Counted from the first letter of the stretch, positions 41,507 to 51,370 are shown. The stretch is 64,000 bases of DNA from Alteromonas aestuariivivens (GCF_003367475.1 NZ_QRHA01000001.1:310001-374000), one strand, 5' to 3'. Made by a program: numbers and translations. Notes: a model not told the origin generated them from the letters alone.

Positions 41507-42802
41507 ATGATAAAAGCAACTTCTTTGGTGCTGGCTTTGGGGCTTGTATCCCATTCAGCATTAGCGGCACTTTCATCGACGGAACAGCAAATCGTATCCT
41601 ACCTGGACAGCACAAACTCCCAGGCTGAGGCTCTGCTGGAGCGAAGCGTTAACATTAATAGTGGAACCATGAATTTTGCCGGTGTGGAAGCGGTGGCTAA
41701 TCTGCTGATCCCTGAATTTGAAGCGCTGGGGTTCACGGCCCGCTTTGAGTCAGGGGAAAAATTTGGTCGGGCTGGCCACCTCATTGCAGAGCTGGAAGGC
41801 GGAAAAGGGCCAAAAATGTTGTTAATCGGCCACCTGGATACGGTATTTGAACCGGACAGCCCATTTCAGACTTTTACGCGCCTGGCAGACAATAAGGCAA
41901 TGGGGCCGGGAATAGCTGATATGAAAGGTGGCAACATCATTATGTTGCAGGCACTTCGGGCGCTGAATCACAGCGGTGATCTGGCCGACATGAATATCAG
42001 AGTGGTTATTACCGGTGATGAAGAACTGAGTGGTGACCCATTGTCACTGTCGAAGCAGGCACTGGTTGATGCCGCCAAATGGGCCGATATCGCTCTGGGG
42101 TTTGAAAACGGTGACGGCAATCCGGCAACCGCCAATATTTCCCGACGTGGCTCGGTGGACTGGACACTGAAAGTGACTGGTGTACCCTCCCACTCCTCGC
42201 AGATTTTTCAGCCCGCAATAGGAGCCGGTGCTATCTATGAAGCTGCAAGAATACTGAACGCATTTTACGAAGGATTGCGAAGTGAAGAGTTACTGACCTT
42301 TAACCCTGGCAGAATCATTGGTGGTACTACCATAACCCATGATCGGGCCAGTAACAGTGGTACCTCCTTCGGAAAGAACAATGTCGTGGCGGAGTCGGCC
42401 ATTGTGACTGGCGACATTCGTGCAATTTCGTTGCAGCAACTGAACCGGGTTCAACAGAAAATGACTGAAATAGTGAGTCAGAACCTGCCACAGACGTCTG
42501 CGGTTATCGAGTTTGGCGACGGATATCCACCTTTGGCACCCACCGAAGGGAACAAACAACTGTTGGCTATCTACAGTGCAGTGAGTGAAGATTTGGGCCA
42601 GGGCAGTGTTGCCGCGGTTAACCCGCTCAATGCCGGAGCGGCTGATGTATCTTTCACGTCAGAATATGTGTCCATGGCCATAGACGGGCTGGGTATGAGC
42701 GGTACCGCCGGGCATACGGTGAATGAAACCGGCGACCTGGATGCCTTACCGGCACAATCGAAACGTGCCGCCTTGTTGATGCTCAGATTAAAGCAGCTTT
42801 AA
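41507..42802 (+). CDS. M20-family metallopeptidase (glutamate carboxypeptidase-like), secreted
   Basis: A zinc exopeptidase/amidohydrolase. The open frame starts at 41447, but the ATG at 41507 gives a clear signal peptide (MIKATSLVLALGLVSHSALA) and a mature protein of about 411 residues. The two-zinc site is visible as GHLDTVF (first His and Asp), GPGIADMKGG (bridging Asp), and VVITGDEELSGDP (catalytic and ligand Glu). The C-terminal GTAGHTVNETGDLD carries the last His. The arrangement is that of the CPG2/carboxypeptidase G2 (M20A) group, which cleaves C-terminal glutamate from peptides or folates. The substrate in this organism is unknown. It is a monocistronic gene with its own promoter region. 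Confidence 0.9.
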   Translation: MIKATSLVLALGLVSHSALAALSSTEQQIVSYLDSTNSQAEALLERSVNINSGTMNFAGVEAVANLLIPEFEALGFTARFESGEKFGRAGHLIAELEGGKGPKMLLIGHLDTVFEPDSPFQTFTRLADNKAMGPGIADMKGGNIIMLQALRALNHSGDLADMNIRVVITGDEELSGDPLSLSKQALVDAAKWADIALGFENGDGNPATANISRRGSVDWTLKVTGVPSHSSQIFQPAIGAGAIYEAARILNAFYEGLRSEELLTFNPGRIIGGTTITHDRASNSGTSFGKNNVVAESAIVTGDIRAISLQQLNRVQQKMTEIVSQNLPQTSAVIEFGDGYPPLAPTEGNKQLLAIYSAVSEDLGQGSVAAVNPLNAGAADVSFTSEYVSMAIDGLGMSGTAGHTVNETGDLDALPAQSKRAALLMLRLKQL

Positions 42803-42810
42803 TCTTTGAA

Positions 42811-42840
42811 TGGAAAGCCGCCAGACTCTGGCGGCTTCCA
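42811..42840. terminator. GC-rich hairpin between convergent genes
   Basis: GCCGCCAG (42817-42824) pairs with CTGGCGGC (42828-42835), extended by TGGAA and TTCCA outside. A T-run is lacking, so it is a weaker terminator for the convergent peptidase and ABC-F genes. Confidence 0.6.
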
Positions 42841-42857
42841 TCAATTCAGCGGCAGAA

Positions 42858-44441
42858 TTAGCGCGCACTGACAAATTCGTCGTAGGTACCCTGGAAATAG
42901 GTTAACTTGCGATCTTTGATTTCTATCACTGAAGTGGCGAGACTTGAGACAAACTCGCGGTCGTGACTGACGAAAATCAACGTGCCGTCGAAGTCTTTCA
43001 AAGCCTTGTTCAGTGCTTCAATGGCTTCCATGTCCATATGGTTGGTGGGTTCGTCCATGATGATCACATTGATTTCCTGCATCATCAGCTTGCCGAACAT
43101 CAAACGGTTCTTTTCGCCCCCGGAACACACTTTAACGTCCTTGACGATGTCATCGGCACTGAACAGCAATCTGCCCAGAATCGCTCGTACCGCAAGGTCA
43201 TCATGTTTGGGAGTGCGCCATTGAGACATCCAGTCAAACAGGTTCATCGACTTGGCAAAATCCCGGCTCACATCCTGGGCCAGATAACCAATCGCGGCAT
43301 TTTCCGACCATTTGATGGTGCCGCCGTTGGCGGTAATTTCGTTGACCAGACAACGCAGAAAGGTGGTTTTACCGGCACCGTTTTCACCAATCACTGCAAG
43401 CTTGGAACCGGCTTCCAGCAGAATGTCGCCACCTTTGAACAGGGTTTCGCCGTCAAAACCGTGTTCCAAATCGTGTAATTCCAATGCCTGGCGGTGGAGT
43501 TTTTTATGTTGCTTGTAAGTAATGTAAGGCGACTGACGGCTGGAAGCGATGACTTCCTGCAATTCAATTTTCTCCATCCGGCGGGCGCGAGAGGTGGCCT
43601 GTTTGGCTTTAGATGCGTTGGCAGAGAAGCGGTTTACAAAACTCTGCAGTTCTTTGATTTCGGCTTCTTTCTTGGCGTTTTCATTCAACAGCTGCTCCTG
43701 TGCCAGACTGGAGGCGGCCAGGTAGGCTTCGTAGTTGCCCGGGTAGATGCGCAGTTCGCCGTAATCTATATCGGCCATGTGGGTACATACCGCGTTCAGA
43801 AAGTGGCGATCGTGTGAAATTATCACCATGGTACACTTGCGCAGATTAAGCACATCTTCCAGCCACTTGATGGTGTAAATGTCGAGGTTGTTGGTTGGCT
43901 CGTCCAGCAGCAGAATGTCCGGGTTGGAGAACAGCGCCTGTGCGATCAGTACCCGCAATTTCAAACCTGGTGCCACTTCCGACATTTTGCCGTAGTAATA
44001 GGATTCGTCGATGCCTGTTTCGACCAGCAGTTCAATAGCGCGGGTTTCGGCGGTGTAACCGTCCATTTCAGCAAACTCGGATTCCAGATCCGCAACCCGC
44101 ATGCCGTCTTCTTCTGACATGTGATCCTGGGCGTAAATCTGGTCCCGCTCCTGTTTGACTGCCCAGAAATGCGGGTTACCCATCATGACTGCGTCCACAA
44201 CCGAAAATTCTTCGAAGGCAAACTGGTTTTGGTTCAGGGTTCCAATGCGTTCACCGGGAGTGACTGAAACATTGCCTGAAGTGGGAGCCAGTTCACCGCT
44301 TAAAATCTTCATAAAGGTGGATTTGCCGCAGCCATTGGCGCCGATAAGGCCGTATTTATTGCCGTTACCGAATTTGGCAGAAATGTTTTCAAACAGCGGC
44401 TTGGCACCAAACTGCATGGTGATATTGGCGGTGGTGATCAA
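42858..44441 (-). CDS. ybiT: ABC-F family ATPase, YbiT type
   Basis: A 527-residue soluble protein with two ABC domains and no membrane part. These proteins act on the ribosome E site to relieve stalling. The first Walker A is [11 protein letters not shown] (about 36-46) and the second [11 protein letters not shown] (about 349-359). The second signature [12 protein letters not shown] and Walker [15 protein letters not shown] are standard. The first signature is the degenerate [18 protein letters not shown], which is characteristic of YbiT. The linker [20 protein letters not shown], the P-site tRNA-interaction motif, is intact. Start [20 protein letters not shown] and length match E. coli YbiT (530). 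Confidence 0.92.
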   Translation of the reverse strand: MITTANITMQFGAKPLFENISAKFGNGNKYGLIGANGCGKSTFMKILSGELAPTSGNVSVTPGERIGTLNQNQFAFEEFSVVDAVMMGNPHFWAVKQERDQIYAQDHMSEEDGMRVADLESEFAEMDGYTAETRAIELLVETGIDESYYYGKMSEVAPGLKLRVLIAQALFSNPDILLLDEPTNNLDIYTIKWLEDVLNLRKCTMVIISHDRHFLNAVCTHMADIDYGELRIYPGNYEAYLAASSLAQEQLLNENAKKEAEIKELQSFVNRFSANASKAKQATSRARRMEKIELQEVIASSRQSPYITYKQHKKLHRQALELHDLEHGFDGETLFKGGDILLEAGSKLAVIGENGAGKTTFLRCLVNEITANGGTIKWSENAAIGYLAQDVSRDFAKSMNLFDWMSQWRTPKHDDLAVRAILGRLLFSADDIVKDVKVCSGGEKNRLMFGKLMMQEINVIIMDEPTNHMDMEAIEALNKALKDFDGTLIFVSHDREFVSSLATSVIEIKDRKLTYFQGTYDEFVSAR

Positions 44442-44657
44442 AAGAGTACTTCCTATGGAACGCAGGCCAGAATGCGCAATGACGAGCGGGTATCTGGGAT
44501 TGAGGTAAAAAAACGCGCGTACTTTACCCTAATAGGGCTGAACAATAAACCGCCAATCACCAATCAACTCATTTTTATTGCTAACAAAGAAATGGGAAAC
44601 ATGCAGTCGAAATTACTTCTGCATTGGTCAGGGTTTTGCTCCGCAGGCATTTTTTGC

Positions 44658-45209
44658 TCAGGTTGCCAGTTTGCTTCTTTGGCCGGCTATCCGGTGCAGT
44701 GACCACAGCAAAACGGCGAGACCTACCACATCCGAAGCCAGTGCATACCATGCACCGACAAGAAAACTGTATAAGGCCCAAAGCACGACTCCCGAAAACA
44801 GAATGATTTTATTGATCACAATACTTTGTTGCAGCGCTGACAAGGTCACCAGAAAAGTCGCCACTGCCGGAATAAACGGCAGGTTTGCGGTGAGGAGAGC
44901 GGGCATGTCGCCGCGTTGCACGGACTCAGTGCCATACCAGTAAAAGGCGATGGAAAAGGCAACAAGCGGCATGACACAGGATAATTTTTGACGAGCCTTT
45001 TGGGAGGTAAAAATGGCGGCAATGTACACCGCCACATTCACGAAGGAAATCAGGCCTCCGGTAAAACCTTGGTTGAGAATCAATGTCATACCAAAAAAAC
45101 TGACCGCCAGTACGTTGACCTGCAAAAAGCGAATGCGATCTGTTTGGTAGTAGGCGATCATGGTCAGCAGCACTGCCAGGAGGCCAATCAGATTGGTCAA
45201 GATCATCAT
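44658..45209 (-). CDS. YgjV-family inner membrane protein
   Basis: A 183-residue polytopic protein with five or six hydrophobic helices. Its start MMILTNLIGLLAVLLTMIAY, the LQVNVLAVSFFGMTLILNQG segment and the later LSALQQSIVINKIILFSG resemble the bacterial inner membrane YgjV family of unknown function. Its start codon overlaps the end of the upstream membrane-protein gene by 4 bases (ATGA-type), so both are co-transcribed. I can support the membrane location but only weakly the family. Confidence 0.68.
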   Translation of the reverse strand: MMILTNLIGLLAVLLTMIAYYQTDRIRFLQVNVLAVSFFGMTLILNQGFTGGLISFVNVAVYIAAIFTSQKARQKLSCVMPLVAFSIAFYWYGTESVQRGDMPALLTANLPFIPAVATFLVTLSALQQSIVINKIILFSGVVLWALYSFLVGAWYALASDVVGLAVLLWSLHRIAGQRSKLAT

Positions 45210-45910
45210 GCGGCATGTTTGCCAAAGTCAATGGCCCGCTGTACGTCCTGCTTGCCCTTGCTCAGGTACAAAGACAATACCAATAACATGTACACGCCAA
45301 TCAGACCCCAAACAAAAAACGGGCTCTTTTCGGCCCATTGAGGGGCGTATGCGGATTGCATTGCAAGCAGCACATAGCAGGCGGTGTAACCAAGGTGCAG
45401 CCGTTTGCTGCTCTGATCGCCTGAAGCCACCATGTACCAAGCATAGACCACAAGGTGCCAGCACATCATGATCACAAACAGTAAATGCATTTGGTTGAGC
45501 GATATTTTCAGAGCAATAAATTCACCCGGTTTCCAGCTGTTGAACTGGTCGGGGGCAGAAGAAAGGGTTCCAATCAGCAGAATTGCATAGGGCAACGCAG
45601 CCAGGGTGACCTGGATCAGGTCGAGTATGTACATGGTGATCAGACGCAATGAACACAAGTTGGATAGGTTATCGTCGGTGTCGTTGTGTGAGAAGTACGC
45701 GGAATAGGCAAGAAAGTAATAGGAAGTAAACAGGATCACCACCAGAAACAGTACGATCCGTTGAATAAAGCCGTGGGTGTCCAGATTGAGTTCACGGTGG
45801 TAAAGGTAAAACTGAATGTACTCGATGGAAACGACCAGAATACCCAGTGCCACAATAGCCAGAATCAGGTCCTCAATCCGGCCTGCTACGTTTTTATATA
45901 AATTATTCAA
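45206..45910 (-). CDS. unrecognised integral membrane protein
   Basis: About 234 residues, with six or seven predicted helices and a conspicuous aromatic content (IEYIQFYLYHREL, LFVIMMCWHLVVYAWYMVA). An open frame extends to 45970. A TTG at 45910 with the ribosome site AGGGG 7 bases upstream gives a better start (MNNLYKNVAGRIEDLILAIV). It overlaps the following YgjV-like gene by 4 bases and is likely co-transcribed with it. I do not recognise the family. Conserved His residues in helices hint at metal or heme contact, but this is speculation. Confidence 0.68.
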   Translation of the reverse strand: MNNLYKNVAGRIEDLILAIVALGILVVSIEYIQFYLYHRELNLDTHGFIQRIVLFLVVILFTSYYFLAYSAYFSHNDTDDNLSNLCSLRLITMYILDLIQVTLAALPYAILLIGTLSSAPDQFNSWKPGEFIALKISLNQMHLLFVIMMCWHLVVYAWYMVASGDQSSKRLHLGYTACYVLLAMQSAYAPQWAEKSPFFVWGLIGVYMLLVLSLYLSKGKQDVQRAIDFGKHAA

Positions 45911-46001
45911 AGTATTACCCCTGATATTTTTGTTGTTATTGGCGTTGCCAGTGTAACAACTCGGCCACATAAGGCAAAATCAGGGGTTTTTTGTCGGTAT
46001 T

Positions 46002-47420
46002 TTATACTTCTATGGTCTGATTAAGCTGCGGTATTTTCGCTTTCCACCCGAACTGGGATAAATGCTGCTTCAATGCCTGTTTGGTTTCTTCCTCACCGTG
46101 TACCAGAAACAGTTGTGGCCTGGGGTCTGAAAAGTGGGCGAGCCAGTCTGTGAGCTGGGACTGACTGGCGTGGGCAGAGAATCCGCCCAGGGTATGTATT
46201 TGTGCCCGTACAACAATCGACTCCCCGGCAATTCGAATCCGTTCTGTACCATCCACAAGGGTTCTGCCGGGGGTGCCGATGGCCTGATAGCCGACAAAAA
46301 TCACATGAGACTGGCGTCGCCACAGGTTGTGTTTTAGGTGATGGCGAATGCGCCCACCGTTGCACATGCCGCTGCCGGCAATAATGATGGCACCGCTTTC
46401 GATGCGATTGAGCGCCATGGATTCTTCGGTCGTAACGGAATAGCGCAGAGTGGGCAAAAACGTATGCAGACTGTGCTGGTGGCGATGGGCAGGGTCATCA
46501 TGCTGTTCGATTGCTGCAAGGTCTTTGCGGTTGTAAACGTCCTGATAGCGATGGTACAGCTCGGTGACGGCAATCGCCATGGGGCTGTCCAGGCTAATCA
46601 GTCGCTGGGGCAACTTACCTTGCTGGTATAGCTCGCCCAGCCGGAACAGAATTTCCTGTGTACGGCCTACCGCAAACGACGGGATTAATATATTGCCGCC
46701 GTTCTGAGATGCGTCAATGATTACCTGCTCGAACTCATCGAGGGTTTCCGCCATGGAACGGTGTTCGCGGTCACCATAAGTCGATTCCATCAGAACAACG
46801 TCAGCGTCTTGCAGGTAGGCCGGATTGCGCAGCAGAGCGGCCTGGGAGTTGCCCAAATCACCGGAAAATACCAGCCTGCGGCGCACTGTGCCCTCGTTAA
46901 TGGTCAGCTGTACAATGGACGAGCCAAGAATGTGCCCGGCCTCCGCCAGGCACAGGTCGACGCCATGCAAAACAGGCCGCGGGCTGTTGTAGGCGATGCC
47001 TTCACAGCAGGCGAGGGTGGCATCAACGTCCTCCAATGTGTAAAGGGGTTCTATCTCCTTTTTTCCAGAGCGACGCCGGCGCTTGTTCTCCCATTCGGTA
47101 TCTCGCATCTGCAGGGACGCGGCGTCCTTGAGAAGAATTTCAATCAGTTCGCAGGTTGGTGTAGTCATGTAAATTGGGCCACGGTAGCCGAACTTGACCA
47201 GCATGGGCAGGCGTCCACAGTGATCCAGATGGGCGTGGGATAAAACCACGGCATCTATGTCCTGCACCGAAAACGGGAAGTGGCTGAAGTTACCCTGTTC
47301 TTCCTTGCGGCTGCCCTGGTACAGTCCGCAATCCAGCAAAATAGTCCCCGACTCTGTTTTCAACAGATACATTGAGCCGGTTACGCCCTCAACGGCGCCT
47401 AGAAAGGTCAGTGATGCCAT
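46002..47420 (-). CDS. metallo-beta-lactamase/beta-CASP-fold RNA nuclease
   Basis: A 472-residue cytoplasmic zinc nuclease of the CPSF73-like bacterial group. The metallo-beta-lactamase domain has the metal motif SHAHLDHCGRLP (about 60-71), a later HILGSSIVQL and SGDLGN. The beta-CASP insert and RMMBL-like end follow (SGMCNGGRIRHHLKHNL, then IHTLGGFSAHASQSQL and VHGEEE). Proteins of this type process mRNA or rRNA, and the substrate of the gammaproteobacterial members is poorly defined. It follows the Na/Pi transporter gene on the same strand with an 18-base gap, suggesting co-transcription. Confidence 0.9.
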   Translation of the reverse strand: MASLTFLGAVEGVTGSMYLLKTESGTILLDCGLYQGSRKEEQGNFSHFPFSVQDIDAVVLSHAHLDHCGRLPMLVKFGYRGPIYMTTPTCELIEILLKDAASLQMRDTEWENKRRRRSGKKEIEPLYTLEDVDATLACCEGIAYNSPRPVLHGVDLCLAEAGHILGSSIVQLTINEGTVRRRLVFSGDLGNSQAALLRNPAYLQDADVVLMESTYGDREHRSMAETLDEFEQVIIDASQNGGNILIPSFAVGRTQEILFRLGELYQQGKLPQRLISLDSPMAIAVTELYHRYQDVYNRKDLAAIEQHDDPAHRHQHSLHTFLPTLRYSVTTEESMALNRIESGAIIIAGSGMCNGGRIRHHLKHNLWRRQSHVIFVGYQAIGTPGRTLVDGTERIRIAGESIVVRAQIHTLGGFSAHASQSQLTDWLAHFSDPRPQLFLVHGEEETKQALKQHLSQFGWKAKIPQLNQTIEV

Positions 47421-47438
47421 GGGTGTTGCCCCTGTTAT

Positions 47439-49093
47439 TTATTGGCTCGCCACTAGCGGTTCGGGTTCCGGCATCTCTGGGCGAACGATGGCGGCCAGCG
47501 CCGTAACCCTGTGGGTGGCTTTGTGCCAGGTTTTGGTGATATGCCAGGCTTCCTGCAAGCTGTCGATGGCTGATGACATTTGTGCAATTTCTATCTGGTG
47601 ACGGGTACCTGCCATGATCAATGTTGCCTTGATGCGATCTTTTTCCTGCAGGATGGAGTCCAGTGTTGAATTAATGTCGCTGTTTGCAGCTTCTTGGGCA
47701 TGCGTTACCGTTACCATGTTGTTGTAGACCTGATTCAGGAATCCCGCCAGTTCGGATTCCAGCGTCGGATCCCGGAGTTTTTCCCGGGTATTCCAGCTGG
47801 CCGCCAAAGTGTCGGCAGACAGAGTGCAGTCCACAAGGTAGTGCTCAACCCGCATCAGGGTTGCCAGTTGTTCGGTGGTTTCGTCTGGCAGTGCCGCACT
47901 CTCCAGATTGACGATAAATCTGGATATTTGCCGGGCAAGGTTATTGAGTACATCGCGCTGCTGGCGGAATTTACTGGCATCATACTGTGGGCTGATGGCC
48001 AGTTGGTACAGATTCAGGAATCGCTGTTGTACGACATCGAGTTCATTCAACAAGGCGTTTACGGCCAGAGCGGGTGTCTGGGCAATGGTGTTGTCCAGAA
48101 AACGCGGGTGGGACTCGGTTTCTTCCCAGCTTTTGAAGCGCTGCTCCAGCCAGCGCGCCAGATTATCCATAAACGGAAAAATCAACAACAGCCCCAGCAG
48201 GTTGAATAGCGTATGGAACAAAGCCAGTGTGATGCCTGTGTCCGGATCCAGGCTGAGCAGGGCACTGATCGAGTTGATAAGGTAGAAAAGCACCGGCAGG
48301 ATAAGCATCGCCACCACTGCGGTGATCAAATTGAACAGCACCTGCGCAGCGGCCGCTCGCTTGGCGGCTGAAGTGGCACCAATGGCAGCAAATACCGCAG
48401 TTGAGGTGGTACCCACATTGGCGCCGACCACCATGGCTGCGGCGGCATACAGGCCAATTACCCCACTCGATGCTGCTGTAATGGTAATGGCAATTGACGC
48501 ACTGGAAGATTGGGTCAGGGTGGTCACTAGAACTCCAAGCAGCAGGTAAATCACTAACGCTGACATACCGTCTGCGGTGAACCGGGTGAGGGAAAAGGTT
48601 TCTACAATACCTTCGAAGCTTTGTTTCAGGACGCCGATGCCGATGAAAAACAGCCCGAAACCAACCAGCGCAACGCCAGCGGACGCCAGTTGCCCTGGGC
48701 CTCGCATCAGTTTTAACAGCATGCCAATACCTATCAGTGGCAGTGCGAAAGCCTGAATGTTGACTTCAAAACCCAGCAGGGCAACCAGCCACCCGGTCAT
48801 GGTGGTGCCAATGTTGGCACCGAAAATGACGCCCAGAACCTGATGCAGGTTGATAAGCCCAGCGTTGACAAAGCCCAGTGAAGCAACCGTAACTGCGCTG
48901 GAGGATTGCACGATGGCGGTCATGAGGAAACCGGCCAATACTCCCCTGAGTGGGGTATCGGTCCAGCGGGTGAGCAGGTGGCGCAATCCTGGCCCTGCGG
49001 CTGTTTTCAAACCGTCGGTCATCATGCCAATGGCAAGAAGAAAATGCCCAGTCCACCGAGTACCGCGCCGGCTGTACTGATTGCCTCTCCCAT
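47439..49093 (-). CDS. Na/Pi cotransporter family protein with apparent frameshift near the start
   Basis: A sodium-phosphate cotransporter (NptA/PF02690 type) with a C-terminal PhoU-like cytoplasmic domain, about 550 residues when repaired. The true start is ATG at 49093-49091 giving MGEAISTAGAVLGGLGIF, but that frame stops at about 49022. The rest (from LLAIGMMTDGLKTAAG) is in the next frame. Restoring one T in the four-T run (plus-strand AAAA at 49041-49044) joins both into GGLGIFLLAIGMM, exactly the family start. The two QSSSA repeats (IVQSSSAVTVASLGF and TLTQSSSASIAIT) mark the inverted transport repeats. The long frame upstream to 49301 is an artefact. It could be a sequencing error, a real mutation or a recoding site. 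Confidence 0.85.
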
Positions 49094-49236
49094 AACGTCC
49101 CAATTCAATCCAAATGAATTTTAAGCGTAGTGCAGCGGCTGTGATTTGCATTTGCCGCAGATCAAACAATGGGTGTTTCCATAACCGGGCAAGTGAGAAG
49201 GGGAATGTAAAAGGCCGTTCAATTTGATTGGGATAT

Positions 49237-49265
49237 AAAAAAAAGCACCTACTTTTGGTAGATGC
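49237..49265 (-). terminator. rho-independent terminator after the PEP-CTERM gene
   Basis: GCACCTAC (49245-49252) pairs with GTAGATGC (49258-49265) with one mismatch. On the minus strand a run of eight T follows (49244-49237). It ends the PEP-CTERM transcript before the Na/Pi gene. Confidence 0.82.
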
Positions 49266-49346
49266 CTTTTCGATAGTTAAGCGTATCAGATTGTGCTGCA
49301 CCGGCCCTTAAGGGCTGGCGGTGACCGATATCGGCCTGTCCGAAAA

Positions 49347-49976
49347 TTACTTTTTACTGAACAGTCTGCGTGCGCTCAGTCCCAGCAGGCCAACCATAAA
49401 CAGACCGATAGATGCAGGTACTGGTACGTCGATAGAGATTTTTTGTACCCGGAAACCGTTATCGCCTTCGTCGCTGTCAGGCTGGATATCAATCAGTGTG
49501 GAAAACCCGTCAAGGTCAAACTCGGCTGAATCTGCCGGACCATCGACAAAGTTTTCTGTGTGAGGATAGCCAAAGCGAACCTGTGCACCGTCACCGTCTT
49601 CCAACTGAGAAGCCCATTTGGAGCCAAAGAAGATCTCTACCCAGGAAAATTTCGCATCCGGGTCACCGTCACTGGTGAGTTTAAAGAACAGGGTTTCCTG
49701 CAAATCCGGTGTATCGTCCAATTTGTAATCGTCGGAAAAGCCGCTGTAAACACCAAGGCCCTGAGTAAACTGTTCAACTTTAACGCCGTCCACTTTCTCG
49801 CCCATATAGGAAGCCCGCCCGGTGACGGTCAGAGTATAACCACCAGAGTTAAAGGTGAGGCTATCGTACAACTGGTTACCACCAGGGCCGGAAAAATCAA
49901 AGGTGATAATCGCGGCATTGGCACTCGCCCCAAGCAGAAGACCAAATCCCAAACAACATCCTTTAAGAAACTTCAT
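49347..49976 (-). CDS. PEP-CTERM sorting-domain exported protein
   Basis: A 209-residue protein with a signal peptide (MKFLKGCCLGFGLLLGASAN) and a C-terminal sorting tail VPVPASIGLFMVGLLGLSAR followed by RLFSKK. That tail has the P-x-P motif, one transmembrane helix and a basic end that exosortase recognises. The mature part (IITFDFSGPGGNQLYDSLTF and so on) is acidic and unassigned. Such proteins are exported, processed by exosortase and linked to extracellular polysaccharide. No exosortase or EPS genes are in the window. The gene is preceded by a clear sigma-54 promoter, as known for PEP-CTERM genes governed by PrsK/PrsR-type systems. Confidence 0.9.
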   Translation of the reverse strand: MKFLKGCCLGFGLLLGASANAAIITFDFSGPGGNQLYDSLTFNSGGYTLTVTGRASYMGEKVDGVKVEQFTQGLGVYSGFSDDYKLDDTPDLQETLFFKLTSDGDPDAKFSWVEIFFGSKWASQLEDGDGAQVRFGYPHTENFVDGPADSAEFDLDGFSTLIDIQPDSDEGDNGFRVQKISIDVPVPASIGLFMVGLLGLSARRLFSKK

Positions 49977-50048
49977 AACATACTCCTGAATAATTTTACT
50001 TCTATTAGATTCAAGCGAGGCTAAATCTTAATATTACTCTTTGTGAAT

Positions 50049-50064
50049 AGCACTTAACGTGCCA
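50049..50064 (-). promoter_or_regulatory. sigma-54 (RpoN) promoter of the PEP-CTERM gene
   Basis: On the minus strand TGGCACGTTAAGTGCT has GG-N10-GC spacing and differs at a single conserved base from the sigma-54 consensus TGGCACGNNNNTTGCT. It lies 73 bases before the start codon. It also contains the inverted repeat GCAC-N5-GTGC. Confidence 0.82.
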
Positions 50065-50230
50065 ATCTTTTTAGTTGTTAAATAACAATGGCTTGCGTGA
50101 TTTTTTTAACGTAGGAAAATCCGAGTGTAAAAAATCCGGACAACTTGATGGCGATTAAACCGTCAATGTGGCCCGGAATTTGAGTTTGCAATTTGAAGGG
50201 GTAAATTCCGATGTATCTGCAGCGGGAACT

Positions 50231-51370
50231 TCAAGTAATCATTCGGTAGGCCATGAGTCGTATTTCCTGGCCAATGAGCTTGAAAAACGGGTTCCAGCTG
50301 TCCCAGTTAATGTGGTCATCAATATCAAGCAGTTTAGGATACGCCATCACATGCTGATATATGGCCTGATAAAGGTAAGGAACTTTCGTGGGGCAAAAGA
50401 CTCCTGGAAAGACTGCGGAGCGGTCAGCGAGATGGCGGTAGGTTTTCTTTTCAGACCTGCTTTGGAGTCGCCTAAGCAGCAGCCACGAGTGTGGTAAAGG
50501 ATAAAGCGGTGGGCATTGCTTCAGATAGACATTCAGAATATTGCTCATCAGAGCCGGGTCCCACGCCAGGGTGACAATGTCCAAATCGTTGGCAACGCGG
50601 ATACAGTCTTCACGCTGGATTTGGTAATGAAAATACTCAACAAACGTTTTGTTGCCCTGGGTTGGGGATGCAAAGGTTATGCTCTGGAATTTTGCCGGGA
50701 TATTTTCTTCTTTCAGCCATAAGGCAATGAGCGGGCTGAGTGCGCCTCCCAGACTGTGCCCGGTAGCGATGATGGAAAGGGGCTCTGAGCCTGGTTTCAG
50801 CGACTCCTGTTGCTCTCTGAAGAATTCAAGCAGATTTGAATTGCAACCCAGTATGCCGATGGGCGGCCGCAGCGCCTGCATAACCAGCAGGCCAAAAAAA
50901 CTGCTTTCTGATATGCATGGCAATTGGTCTTCCTGAAGCTGGGTGATTTTACTGCAGCTTGGTGAAAGGATTGGGTTGTTCTTTCCATTTTTATCTTTTT
51001 TCTCTGTGTAGCCGGGCCAAAGTTTCAAATCCTTGGCCTGAAAATTCCAGAGTACCCAATTGGGCAAAGAAATGGGGTTGGTGCCGCGCACCACAATGGC
51101 AAAGTGGTTTTCTTGAACTCGGTGTTTAACCACATACACCAGCGCGTCATCAAATTTCGAACCGGGCAGGGCAAACAGGGCTGGCCCCCAGACCCGTTCC
51201 CATTGGCCCTGTACAACGGCGCTTTTGGCGATTTCATCATCAATTTCATGACTGATTTTTCTCGCATTTTCACGGTCGGTGGCGGTGGCAGCATAGTGGA
51301 AATACGAGATGTAGCAGAGAGCCAGCATTTGCTGGGTTTCGGAGAACGCTGAACTGGGTGTATTGGGCAT
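50231..51370 (-). CDS. class 3 lipase-family alpha/beta hydrolase
   Basis: A 379-residue hydrolase with the lipase signature IATGHSLGGALSPLIALWL (about residues 203-221), where the Ser of GHSLGG is the nucleophile. The Asp of NDLDIVTLAWDP and a downstream His are probable triad partners. HFAIVVRGTNPISLPNW contains the oxyanion-loop strand of Lipase_3 proteins. No signal peptide is visible, so it may be cytoplasmic or leave by a non-Sec route. A 213-base gap separates it from the AsmA-like gene. The substrate is unknown. Confidence 0.85.
   Translation of the reverse strand: MPNTPSSAFSETQQMLALCYISYFHYAATATDRENARKISHEIDDEIAKSAVVQGQWERVWGPALFALPGSKFDDALVYVVKHRVQENHFAIVVRGTNPISLPNWVLWNFQAKDLKLWPGYTEKKDKNGKNNPILSPSCSKITQLQEDQLPCISESSFFGLLVMQALRPPIGILGCNSNLLEFFREQQESLKPGSEPLSIIATGHSLGGALSPLIALWLKEENIPAKFQSITFASPTQGNKTFVEYFHYQIQREDCIRVANDLDIVTLAWDPALMSNILNVYLKQCPPLYPLPHSWLLLRRLQSRSEKKTYRHLADRSAVFPGVFCPTKVPYLYQAIYQHVMAYPKLLDIDDHINWDSWNPFFKLIGQEIRLMAYRMIT

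Noticed and set aside
44578-44943. Plus-strand open frame of about 120 residues
   Set aside because: It is antisense to the YgjV-like gene, whose membrane helices and gene coupling are convincing.
47694-48209. 171-residue plus-strand open frame
   Set aside because: It is antisense to the PhoU-like domain of the Na/Pi cotransporter; no family likeness.
49094-49301. N-terminal extension of the Na/Pi cotransporter open frame (start at 49301)
   Set aside because: The added residues have no family likeness, overlap the terminator region of the neighbouring gene, and the proper start MGEAISTAG exists in the other frame at 49093.
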